NCBI GenBank assembly: GCA_016210125.1
Contig: JACQUS010000443.1
Coordinates: 1 to 8,069, forward strand
DNA: 8,069 nt
From: Chloroflexota bacterium
GTDB taxonomy: Bacteria > Chloroflexota > UBA6077 > FW602-bin22 > JACQUS01
Direction: 5' to 3'
Below are positions 1 to 6,152 of the stretch, piece by piece. The first letter of the stretch is position 1; each line of letters opens with the position of its first letter. The position numbers were made by a program, and so were the translations under genes. The notes below the pieces were generated by a model, which did not search any database, was not told the DNA's origin, and worked only from the letters and a program-made list of their open reading frames with translations.

Positions 1-1240
1 CGACTCGCCCCGGCGAGGGGACGGGGGGTGAGGTAGCACCCGCGGCCAGCCATTCGTCGAGCACCGCGGTGGCCTCGGCCGCGCGCGGCGGCGGCCCGGC
101 CGCGCGGCGCTCGCCGGCGATGACGAACGCGTCGCCCGGCAGCCGGCCCCGATCGTCGCCGGGCAGGCCCGACGGGACGAGGAACCGGCGCGCCGCCAGG
201 TGCTCGCTCTCGATGGCCTCGGCTATCGTCAGCGCTGGGGCGCAGGGGATGCCGCGGCTCTGCGCGTCGCGCAGCAGCGCCTGGCCGGGCTGTTGGAGCA
301 GCCAGGCGAGCAGCAGTGGCTCCAGCTCCTCCCAGTGCTCGCCGCGGCCGGCCAGGGTCGCGAAGCGTGGGTCGCTGGCCCACGCGGGATTATCCATCAT
401 CTCGACGAAGGCGCGCCAATGGTGGTCCATATAGGCCACGATGACCGCCCAACCGTCGGCAATCGGCAGGTAATGGTTGGGCGTGCGCAGGCTGCGCACC
501 TCGTGGCGGCCTAGCACGAAGCCGCCGAAGGCCCACATGGTGTGCTCCCAAACGAGCATACAGGCGAGGGCTTCTTGTTTCGAGATCTCGACCAGCGTGC
601 CCCGGCCGCCACGATCGCGGTTCAGCAGCGCCAGCATGGCCCCGACGGCGCCGACGACGCCGCTGACGAACTCGCCCAGATTGGCGTTCGGGCGCAGCGG
701 CGGCTCGGCCTCGGCGTCGCTGGCGTGGTCGGGATAGCCGGGCGTGGCGAAGGCGATGCCGCTGGCAGCGAGCAGGACAAGGTCGTCGGCGCGCTGGCCG
801 GCGCGGGGGCCTTGCTCACCGAATGGGGTCAGCGCCACCACGCTCAGGCGCGGGTTGGCCGCCTGGAGCGCTGCCGCGCTGCGCTCCAGCGGCGAGGCGG
901 CGAGGTCGCGCTGCTCGTGGATCAGCACGTCGGCCGCCTCGGCCAGCCGGCGCAGCGCGGCGCGGCCGGCCGAGGTCGCCAGGTCCAGCCGAACGGTGCG
1001 CTTGCCGCGATTGAGATACGCGAACAGCCCGCTGCGCTCGACATCCGGCCGCTCGCCGGGAAACGGACCCTCGCGGCGCGCCGCGTCGCCCTCCGGCGGC
1101 TCGACCTTCACCACGTCGGCGCCGGCGTCAGCGAGCAGGCGCGCCGCGTAAGGCACGGCGACGAAATCGCCCCACTCCAGCACGCGCACTCCGCGCAGGG
1201 GGGCATGCAGCGATCGTGCGCTCGGCTGGGCCACAGGCAC
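1..1240 (-). CDS. Family III CoA-transferase (CaiB/BaiF), 3' end outside window
   Basis: This is a CaiB/BaiF-type CoA-transferase, a family that moves CoA between acyl-CoA and free acids in the cytosol. I translated 413 residues from a GTG at 1240; the frame is open to the window edge. Family landmarks are LRGVRVLEW (15-23) and ADAGADVVKVEPPEGD (37-52) of the N-terminal Rossmann-like domain, LNRGKRTVRLDL (76-87), and TPFGEQGP (138-145) followed by ADDLVLLAASG (151-161). The segment PNANLGEFVSG (184-194) aligns with the family's catalytic-Asp motif but has Glu190 instead of Asp. About 410 residues is already full single-domain length, and the last residues are a Pro/Ala/Ser-rich linker, so either a stop follows soon or a second CoA-transferase domain is fused. 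The GTG lies 4 nt after the amidohydrolase stop with no clear Shine-Dalgarno sequence, suggesting translational coupling; GTG 1234 is an alternative start. The family is certain; the substrate is unknown. [confidence not given in the original answer; 0 is a placeholder]. Confidence 0.
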   Translation of the reverse strand, partial: MPVAQPSARSLHAPLRGVRVLEWGDFVAVPYAARLLADAGADVVKVEPPEGDAARREGPFPGERPDVERSGLFAYLNRGKRTVRLDLATSAGRAALRRLAEAADVLIHEQRDLAASPLERSAAALQAANPRLSVVALTPFGEQGPRAGQRADDLVLLAASGIAFATPGYPDHASDAEAEPPLRPNANLGEFVSGVVGAVGAMLALLNRDRGGRGTLVEISKQEALACMLVWEHTMWAFGGFVLGRHEVRSLRTPNHYLPIADGWAVIVAYMDHHWRAFVEMMDNPAWASDPRFATLAGRGEHWEELEPLLLAWLLQQPGQALLRDAQSRGIPCAPALTIAEAIESEHLAARRFLVPSGLPGDDRGRLPGDAFVIAGERRAAGPPPRAAEATAVLDEWLAAGATSPPVPSPGRV

Positions 1241-1244
1241 GCGC

Positions 1245-2123
1245 TCAGGCAGGGAGATCGAGCTTGTAGGCGCGGATGGTATTCTCGCGCAGCAGCTTGC
1301 GCTTTGGAATCGGCCGCAGTTCTAGCTCCTCGATCTCGCGGATGGCCCGCTCGATGTCGACCACCGGGAAGTCCGTGCCGAAGATCACTTTGTCCTGGCC
1401 GAACGTGTTGATGAAGTGCACGAACTCCTTCGCCCAGTACCGCGGCGCGTAGGCGTCGCAGCCGATGTACACGTTGGGGTGCTTGTAGGCCACGGAGATC
1501 ATCTCCTCGGTCCAGGGCCAGCCGATGTGGATGCCGATAAGCTTGAGGTCTGGGAAGTCGCAGGCCACCGTGTCCAGCGTGATCGGCCGGCCGACGCTGG
1601 GCAGCGGGCGCTCGGCGGAGTAGCGCAGGCAGTGGCCGACCTGCATCTGGATCGGGATGTCCAGCTCGACGCACTTGGCATAGAACGGGTAGACCTTGCG
1701 GTGGTCCGGCGGCATCTCGAACCAGTGCGGGTAGAAGTGCGCGCCGACGAAGCCCAGCTCCTTGATGGCGTGCTCCAGCGCGCGGACGCCCTTCATGCCC
1801 TCGGTCGGGTCGATGCCCGCCAGGCCGTAGAAACGGTCGGGGTAGCGCTGCACGACGTCACGCACCACCTCGTACGGGAGCTGGTAGTTCGCTGGGTGGC
1901 CGATCGGGCCGCACTTCGCGGCGATCAGAAACGCGCGCTCAATGCCGACGATGTCCATCTTCTCGAGGATGCGCTCGATGGGCAGGCCGCGGACGGTCTC
2001 CTCCGGCGCGCCGATCTTGTTGCCCAGAAAGTCAAAGCTCCACTTCGGGCGGTAGTTCTGCACGACCTCCGGCGTCTGGAGGTTCATCACCGCGTCGATG
2101 GCCTTGATGTCCCCGATGGCCAA
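1245..2123 (-). CDS. Amidohydrolase family 2 (TIM-barrel) protein, TTG start
   Basis: This is a 292-residue protein of the amidohydrolase_2 family, metal-dependent TIM-barrel hydrolases and decarboxylases related to ACMSD. Visible family features are LAGIDPTEG (101-109), GAHFYPHW (127-134; His129, His133), a QVGHC strand with His164, DLKLIGIHIGWPW (192-204) with His199, GTDFPV (249-254) with the conserved Asp251, and the closing helix RENTIRAYKL (279-288). The N-terminal metal motif HxH, expected after strand 1 (normally like IDxHxH), reads IDAVMN (9-14), so both histidines are missing. The start is set by GGAGG at 2134-2130, 6 nt before TTG 2123; the frame runs upstream to an ATG at 2183, but that extension resembles no family sequence and overlaps the likely promoter. 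The CoA-transferase gene follows after 4 nt, so the two probably act on the same substrate route. The family is certain; reaction and metal state are open, and it could be a non-hydrolytic member. [confidence not given in the original answer; 0 is a placeholder]. Confidence 0.
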   Translation of the reverse strand: MAIGDIKAIDAVMNLQTPEVVQNYRPKWSFDFLGNKIGAPEETVRGLPIERILEKMDIVGIERAFLIAAKCGPIGHPANYQLPYEVVRDVVQRYPDRFYGLAGIDPTEGMKGVRALEHAIKELGFVGAHFYPHWFEMPPDHRKVYPFYAKCVELDIPIQMQVGHCLRYSAERPLPSVGRPITLDTVACDFPDLKLIGIHIGWPWTEEMISVAYKHPNVYIGCDAYAPRYWAKEFVHFINTFGQDKVIFGTDFPVVDIERAIREIEELELRPIPKRKLLRENTIRAYKLDLPA

Positions 2124-2128
2124 GCCAG

Positions 2129-2135
2129 CCCTCCC
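2129..2135 (-). promoter_or_regulatory. Shine-Dalgarno sequence fixing the TTG start of the amidohydrolase
   Basis: GGGAGGG on the minus strand lies 6 nt (measured from core GGAGG) before TTG 2123. No ATG or GTG of the frame is placed as well, so this site decides the start. Confidence 0.75.
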
Positions 2136-2154
2136 ATATGTGTGCTGGAGCGAG

Positions 2155-2183
2155 CATATAGCACGAACCGTCGCGCGACGCAA
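2155..2183 (-). promoter_or_regulatory. Putative promoter of the amidohydrolase/CoA-transferase pair, with palindromic spacer
   Basis: On the minus strand, TTGCGT (2183-2178, 3/6 to the -35 consensus) and TATATG (2160-2155, 4/6) are separated by exactly 17 bp. A TG at 2163-2162 makes it an extended -10. The spacer holds the perfect 12-bp palindrome CGTCGCGCGACG (2180-2169), overlapping the edge of the -35, a usual place for a repressor operator. The transcription start would fall near 2148, leaving about 25 nt of leader with the Shine-Dalgarno sequence. Seen by eye only. Confidence 0.4.
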
Positions 2184-2192
2184 GCATGGCCG

Positions 2193-2957
2193 CTAGGCGT
2201 CGAAGCCGAGCCCGCGCTCCTTCAGGCTCACCCATCTGCCATGGCCGATGACCACGTGGTCCAGCACCTCGACGTCGAGCAGCCGCCCGGCGGCGACCAG
2301 CTCGCGCGTCAGCGCCACGTCGTCCGGCGACGGTGTCGGGTCGCCGCTGGGGTGGTTGTGCACGGCCACCACGGCGACGCCGTTGTGGCGCACCACCTCA
2401 CGGAAGACCTCGCCGACGCGCACGTGCGCGCTGGTGACCGTGCCGTCGTAGAGACGGCGGCTGGCGATCACGCGGTTCTTCGCGTCGAGAATCAGCACGC
2501 GGAACTGCTCGTGCTCCAGGGCGGCCATCTCCAGGCGCAGCAGGTGCGCCACGTCGGCCGGCGAGCGCACCTGCACGCGCTCCTCCGGCTGCTCGAGGTG
2601 GAAGCGGCGCGCCAGCTCGAAGACCGCCTTCAACTCCGCCGCCTTGGCCGCGCCGACGCCGCGCTGCCGCTGGAGCTCCGTGAGCGGCACGCGGGCCAGC
2701 CCGGTGAGCCCGCCGCAGCGCACGAGGAGGTCCTGGGCGAGCTGAGTCACCGGGCGGCCCGGCGTGCCACTACGCAGGACGATGGCCAAGAGCTCGTGCG
2801 TCGCCAGCGCGGCGGCACCCTGCTGGATCAGCCGCTCGCGCGGGCGCTCGGTCGGCGGGAGGTCCTTGATCCCAGGCAGCCACTCCGGCGCGCCGGCCGG
2901 CTCCTCGGAGACTGCGCGCACGGCCACACGGCCAGCGCTGCGCCGCGCCCACGGCAT
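2193..2957 (-). CDS. radC: RadC family protein (UPF0758, JAB/MPN domain)
   Basis: This 254-residue RadC homologue has the family's standard two-part layout. The N-terminal part has the motif IKDLPPTERPRERLIQQG (30-47), then a helix-hairpin-helix-like segment with GVGAAKAAELKAV (100-112). The C-terminal half is a JAB/MPN domain with a complete JAMM zinc signature: Glu183, His200 and His202 (HNHPSG), Ser210 and Asp213. The name comes from an old link to DNA repair in E. coli that was later withdrawn; the biochemical role is still unclear, and the domain suggests a zinc hydrolase or DNA-associated function. The ATG at 2957 is preceded by GGAGG at 2971-2967, 9 nt away. An in-frame ATG at 3047 would add 30 residues of low-complexity sequence without family match, so I reject it. 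The gene is intact and has the local high GC (49 of 60 bases at 2641-2700). It lies 69 nt before the amidohydrolase start on the same strand, but that gene seems to have its own promoter. Confidence 0.96.
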   Translation of the reverse strand: MPWARRSAGRVAVRAVSEEPAGAPEWLPGIKDLPPTERPRERLIQQGAAALATHELLAIVLRSGTPGRPVTQLAQDLLVRCGGLTGLARVPLTELQRQRGVGAAKAAELKAVFELARRFHLEQPEERVQVRSPADVAHLLRLEMAALEHEQFRVLILDAKNRVIASRRLYDGTVTSAHVRVGEVFREVVRHNGVAVVAVHNHPSGDPTPSPDDVALTRELVAAGRLLDVEVLDHVVIGHGRWVSLKERGLGFDA

Positions 2958-3154
2958 CGCACACCACCTCCCACTGGCGGCCGCAACGCTCGCCTCGTGT
3001 CGGTGCGGTCCCACCTTCAGCCGCTCCCTGGTCGACCCCTCCGCCACACCCGCGAATCGGCGCAGGTATGCGACGACGATGTGCTGGACGCGTCATCCTC
3101 GTCCACCGCCGCGTTGGCTGAGTCTGAAGGGGACGCGGCCTCGCGCCTCGACGG

Positions 3155-3183
3155 AGGATACCGACGCCGCACGGCTCATGCAA
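3155..3183 (-). promoter_or_regulatory. Weak promoter candidate for radC
   Basis: Minus-strand TTGCAT (3183-3178, 3/6) and TATCCT (3160-3155, 4/6) are 17 bp apart. It lies between the cyclase hairpin and radC, giving a leader of about 190 nt. The boxes are poor and such matches arise by chance. Confidence 0.25.
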
Positions 3184-3211
3184 CGTTGGGCGCGGTTCTC
3201 GTCGCCCGCTC

Positions 3212-3233
3212 GCCACAGCCCCTCTGCTGCGGC
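3212..3233 (-). terminator. Hairpin just after the cyclase stop, possible terminator without U-tract
   Basis: In minus-strand RNA the arms GCCGCAGC (3233-3226) and GCUGUGGC (3219-3212) pair over 8 bp, with one G-U, around a 6-nt loop, starting 5 nt after the cyclase stop codon. No run of U follows, so it could be a U-less terminator or an mRNA 3'-end stabiliser. Confidence 0.4.
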
Positions 3234-3237
3234 TCCG

Positions 3238-5319
3238 TCACGCTGCTGGAGCGACTTGGTCGACGACTTCGTACACGCGCACCGGTCGAGCACTGCCTTC
3301 CACGGTCATCTCTCCCACCTCGCGGGCCTGCACATGACCCCGTGCAGCAAGCAGCGTTCGCTCGGTAATCAGGATCTGCCCCGGCGACGCCGTATCGCCA
3401 AGGCGGGGGGCCAGATTGACGTTGTTGCCAATGACCGTGTATTCGAGGCGCGCTGGCGATCCGATATTGCCGACCGTCACGTAGCCAGTGCTGATCCCGA
3501 CGCCGATATGCAAGGTGTCTTGTCGATCCAGGAACCACCCCTTTTGCAGCTCGGCCAACCTCGCCCGCATGTCCAATGCCATGCGTATGGCTCGTTCTGC
3601 ATGGTCGTCGTAAGGGACCGGGTCGCCAAAGAAGACGAGCAAGCCATCTCCCAAGTACTTGTCCAGGGTGCCGCCGTGCTCGAAGACGATGTCCGTCATG
3701 GCCGTGAAGTAACCATTGATGAGGTCTATCAGCTCTTCCGGTTCCATCCGCTCCGAAAGCGCCGTGAATCCCCGAATGTCGCTGAAGCAGACAGTCAGAT
3801 TCTTGCGGGTCGTGGACAGCTTTACGTCGCTCTGCCCGGCCAGGATAGCGTCAGCCACCTGCGGCGACAGGTAGCGCTTGAGGACCCGCGCGTGCTCGAT
3901 CTCCCGCAGTTGCTCTGCCACCTTTTGCTGGAGGTTTTCGTTCAAATCTCGGAGCTGCCGGTACAGCCCGTCTAATTCCGCGGTCATTTGGTTGACCCGC
4001 TGTGCGAGCACGCCGAGCTCATCTTGATTCTCAACATGGACGTGTGTGGAAAACTCTCCCGACCCGATGCGTTCCAAGCCTTTGCCGACCTCGTTCACGG
4101 GCCGGATGACGACCTGAGCGAAAACGTATCCCAAGGGGAACGCAAGGCCGGTGGCCAGAAGCGCCAGTAGCATGGTCGCGAACTGCTGCCCGTGGCTGTT
4201 CTGGTCTGTCTCGGCCACCCATGTCCTTAGATCGGCATTCAACTGCTCGACCAATTGTCCCAAAGACGCCTCTGCCATCCTTTGCAGCGGTCCTAACGAG
4301 AGCAGCACCGCCTGCGCCTCGGCAGCATTGCCCGCCCGGTAGAGCTCATCCGCGCGAGCAACGACCCTACCGTAATCGCTGAAGCGGCTATCCACCTCCC
4401 GCACGCTCGGCAGGCGTTTTTCCGCCTCCGCCACCTGGGTTGAGCGCGTAGCACCTGTCAACGCGGCCGGATGCGCCGGGGGCGGGACGGTCTTCAGGTG
4501 CGTGAGCTCAGCGATGATCCTCTGTCTCAGCGTCGAGATGTCCTGCAAGACTGCTTCGTCGCGTGCGCTGCCCAGTCTGGCGAGGGCCTCGACCAGCGCG
4601 CGCAGGTTGGCCTGCACGCGAAGAGCGTGGTCGAGCCAGTGCTGGGTGACCCGGCCCTGATGGGTGCGCAAGTGCATCTCCTCGGTCTGCGCCCAGCCCA
4701 GCCATCCGGCGGCGAAGACCATCGCGCTCAGAATGACGAAGCCCATCAGAAGCTTGTTCTGAAAGCTCGCCCGCATCTTGGCGATGCGCCCCACCGCGTG
4801 TGCGTCGACGTTCGCCCGCCGCAGAAGCGCGTAGTAGAGCCAGGCCTGGAGAGCTGATAGGAGCGTGCCGACAGGAAGAAACAACGGCAAAGACCAGGGG
4901 ATGCGCGACACCCGCATCCCCTCTGGTGTCACCCCGCTGACGGGCCAGTGGAAAGGAAGAGCGGGCACATTATAAAACAGCACGCCTGGCGGGATAAAAA
5001 AGGGACTGTCAAGGAGCACCGGAGCCAGATTCCACAGAGGGTATGGGCGTGGCGGCTCCGCAAGAATCGAGACTACAACCACCGCCACCAGGCTTACCAC
5101 CGCGGCAGCCAACCCGCCCAGCGCGCCGGCGAGCGCCGCGGCGCCAGTCCCGGCGACGGAGCGGCCGGCCCTATGCACGGCGTAGACCCCAGTGGCGAAA
5201 AGGGGGACAAAGGCCATCGGCCACACGACCCGCAACTCAGTCCAAAATATCAGCAACATCAAGAAGGCCATCAAGAGCCCTGTAACGAGCCCGGCTCTGA
5301 GCGACTGCCTGAGCAACAT
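3238..5319 (-). CDS. Membrane-bound class III (IIIb-type) adenylate cyclase with HAMP domain
   Basis: This is a 693-residue membrane receptor cyclase that should make cAMP from ATP in the cytosol. In order: four predicted helices (about 10-27, 33-48, 60-86, 143-165) with a Pro/aromatic-rich loop at 87-142; helix 5 (190-210); an extracytoplasmic helical sensor region (about 211-379); helix 6 (380-405); HAMP (406-450); a coiled-coil linker (450-478); and a catalytic domain (about 505-685). Basic residues after helices 2 and 4 put those sides in the cytosol, consistent with six helices. Catalytic residues are all visible: metal Asp514 (FSDIRGFT) and Asp558 (KYLGDG), adenine-selecting Lys554 and Thr628 (EYTVIG), and transition-state Asn635 and Arg639 (VNLAPR). 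The Lys/Thr pair is the class IIIb arrangement, a group known for bicarbonate-responsive members. ATG 5319 has GGAGG 5 nt upstream; an in-frame ATG at 5382 lacks support. GC is much lower than in neighbouring genes (31 of 60 at 4021-4080), hinting at transfer. The ligand is unknown. Confidence 0.93.
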   Translation of the reverse strand: MLLRQSLRAGLVTGLLMAFLMLLIFWTELRVVWPMAFVPLFATGVYAVHRAGRSVAGTGAAALAGALGGLAAAVVSLVAVVVVSILAEPPRPYPLWNLAPVLLDSPFFIPPGVLFYNVPALPFHWPVSGVTPEGMRVSRIPWSLPLFLPVGTLLSALQAWLYYALLRRANVDAHAVGRIAKMRASFQNKLLMGFVILSAMVFAAGWLGWAQTEEMHLRTHQGRVTQHWLDHALRVQANLRALVEALARLGSARDEAVLQDISTLRQRIIAELTHLKTVPPPAHPAALTGATRSTQVAEAEKRLPSVREVDSRFSDYGRVVARADELYRAGNAAEAQAVLLSLGPLQRMAEASLGQLVEQLNADLRTWVAETDQNSHGQQFATMLLALLATGLAFPLGYVFAQVVIRPVNEVGKGLERIGSGEFSTHVHVENQDELGVLAQRVNQMTAELDGLYRQLRDLNENLQQKVAEQLREIEHARVLKRYLSPQVADAILAGQSDVKLSTTRKNLTVCFSDIRGFTALSERMEPEELIDLINGYFTAMTDIVFEHGGTLDKYLGDGLLVFFGDPVPYDDHAERAIRMALDMRARLAELQKGWFLDRQDTLHIGVGISTGYVTVGNIGSPARLEYTVIGNNVNLAPRLGDTASPGQILITERTLLAARGHVQAREVGEMTVEGSARPVRVYEVVDQVAPAA

Positions 5320-5426
5320 GGCCCCCTCCTCTATGTGAGGTCCCCTTGCTGCTAATCGTGCTATGCCGTTGTTCGCAGGCAATCGTCACAGGGCAGAAAT
5401 CATGCCAGAAATAGGTGTTCGCGGAT

Positions 5427-5455
5427 ATCCTACTACCTAGTCTTGAACATGACAA
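5427..5455 (-). promoter_or_regulatory. Candidate sigma-70-type promoter of the cyclase gene
   Basis: Minus-strand TTGTCA (5455-5450, 5/6 to the -35) and TAGGAT (5432-5427, 4/6 to the -10) have an ideal 17-bp spacer. Transcription would start near 5420, giving a leader of about 100 nt before ATG 5319. This is the best-matching promoter on this strand of the window. Confidence 0.5.
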
Positions 5456-5652
5456 GGCGGACTCACCCTTCGCGGACCACTGCGGTTCGCATCCGCAAAA
5501 GTGCAGCCAAACAACGTGCTATCGTTAAGGGGCGATCAGCGCGCGGACCGTACCTCCGTTGGGACACGCGAGGGCGGTGGCGGCCGGAACCTCTGGGAAT
5601 GTCGTGGATGAAATCCGGCCAAATGGACCGCGGCTTGTGGAAGAGCCCACAA

Positions 5653-5657
5653 GGAGG
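5653..5657 (+). promoter_or_regulatory. Shine-Dalgarno sequence supporting the GTG start at 5667
   Basis: GGAGG, within AAGGAGGG, lies 9 nt before GTG 5667. It supports the shorter 83-residue product over an ATG at 5559, which has no such site. Confidence 0.6.
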
Positions 5658-5666
5658 GTACGCACG

Positions 5667-5918
5667 GTGGTCTCACCGCGGCTTCCCGCACACGTTGGCA
5701 ACGTCCTGCTGGCCGCCCTGGTGCTCGATGTCCTCTCCTGGCCGCCGCTGCTGGTCGGCGCGTGGCTCGCCGAGAGCGTCGCCGCGCCCGGCTTCGCCAG
5801 CGGCGAGCTGCCGACGCTCTTCTGGCCGGCGCTCCTCATCGGGCAGTACGTCGGCTGGGTCGCCGTGGTGGCCATGGCCGACATCGCGACGAGCGGTCGC
5901 CGCGCGCCGCGGCACTAG
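5667..5918 (+). CDS. Small two-helix membrane protein of unknown function
   Basis: I do not recognise a family. The 83-residue product from GTG 5667 has two hydrophobic segments, roughly 11-33 (GNVLLAALVLDVLSWPPLLV and onward) and 49-70 (PTLFWPALLIGQYVGWVAVV and onward). They are joined by a short loop with an acidic residue and Gly/Pro, and the protein ends in a basic tail (GRRAPRH). Positive-inside reasoning puts both termini in the cytosol, with a hairpin topology. High third-position GC and consistent hydrophobicity argue that it is real. Starting at ATG 5559 would add 36 polar residues with no ribosome-binding site. Its stop is 1 nt from the stop of tatA on the other strand, so the two genes converge. 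A role alongside the Tat system is possible but only position suggests it. Confidence 0.6.
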   Translation: MVSPRLPAHVGNVLLAALVLDVLSWPPLLVGAWLAESVAAPGFASGELPTLFWPALLIGQYVGWVAVVAMADIATSGRRAPRH

Positions 5919-5919
5919 C

Positions 5920-6108
5920 CTAGGTCTTCCGCTCCTGCTCCGACGCGCGCTCGGGCGCGCGCTCGGCATCCTCGCCGGCGGAGCTGCGGCGGAACTCGCG
6001 GATGCCACGGCCCACCGCGCCACCGAGATCCGGTAGCTTGCCCACGCCGAAAATGATGACGACGATGACCAGGACCAGCCCCAACTCCCACGGTCCGAGA
6101 CTTGGCAT
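5920..6108 (-). CDS. tatA: Sec-independent protein translocase subunit TatA/TatE type
   Basis: This 62-residue protein has the full TatA signature: a short N-terminal stretch with GPWELG (5-10), one transmembrane helix (about 8-20), the FG hinge (Phe20-Gly21), KLPDLG (24-29), an amphipathic helix GGAVGRGIREFRRS (29-42) with the conserved Phe39, and a charged Glu/Arg/Ala tail. TatA oligomers form the translocation pore for folded twin-arginine substrates in the cytoplasmic membrane, working with TatC and sometimes TatB, neither of which is in the window. The helix and amphipathic part lack TatB-like length, so TatA/E is the better label. ATG 6108 has AGGGAG 7 nt upstream. The tail is encoded by a repeated GC run (5944-5961) that can fold as a 7-bp hairpin. 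The gene seems monocistronic, with a leader containing a strong hairpin (6153-6178). Confidence 0.95.
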   Translation of the reverse strand: MPSLGPWELGLVLVIVVIIFGVGKLPDLGGAVGRGIREFRRSSAGEDAERAPERASEQERKT

Positions 6109-6152
6109 AGCCTCACTCCCTCTCTACCCGGCCACGCCAGGAGAAGCACTCT

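Larger units (their letters stand above)
2958..3237. other. 280-bp intergenic region between the cyclase and radC
   Basis: No convincing gene lies here. The short minus-strand frames are Arg/Gly/Pro-rich with no recognisable family, and the plus-strand frames are shadows. It holds the cyclase hairpin (3212-3233), a weak promoter candidate for radC (3155-3183) and the radC Shine-Dalgarno sequence (2971-2967). Confidence 0.6.
5320..5666. other. 347-bp low-GC intergenic region upstream of the cyclase and of the 83-aa membrane protein
   Basis: The two flanking genes diverge from here. A hand count gives 29 G+C of 60 at 5401-5460, far below the coding regions around it. The region holds the candidate cyclase promoter (5427-5455), a repeated CAGAAAT (5394-5400 and 5406-5412, 12 bp apart) and the plus-strand Shine-Dalgarno sequence at 5653-5657. 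For the plus strand I see only a weak extended -10 (TGC TATCGT, ending at 5525) with no -35. Short frames here look like chance. Confidence 0.6.

Noticed and set aside
542..1411. A 289-codon plus-strand frame
   Set aside because: It is antisense to the CoA-transferase and the end of the amidohydrolase; composition is that of a shadow frame.
2958..3047. A 30-residue N-terminal extension of RadC from ATG 3047
   Set aside because: The sequence does not match the RadC family, and the ATG at 2957 has a good Shine-Dalgarno sequence.
3120..3180. A 28-residue minus-strand reading frame between the cyclase and radC
   Set aside because: Arg/Ser/Gly-rich, no Shine-Dalgarno sequence and no recognisable family.
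1416..3368. A 650-codon open frame on the plus strand
   Set aside because: It lies antisense to the amidohydrolase and radC, which have clear family motifs. Its translation is rich in Arg, Ala, His, Val and Asp without domains, the usual mirror frame of high-GC genes.
2764..3975. A 403-codon plus-strand frame
   Set aside because: It spans radC, the intergenic region and the cyclase on the opposite strand and has no recognisable motif.
5320..5382. A 21-residue N-terminal extension of the cyclase from ATG 5382
   Set aside because: The extension contains the AGGAGG site that serves ATG 5319, and the membrane segments begin after 5319.
5471..5495. GCGGA ... TCCGC inverted arms, considered as a terminator or small RNA
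   Set aside because: Only 5 bp with a 15-nt loop and no supporting T-run; likely chance.
5443..6036. A 197-codon plus-strand frame
   Set aside because: It overlaps the two-helix membrane protein in another frame and tatA antisense; Arg/Trp/Ser-rich without domains.
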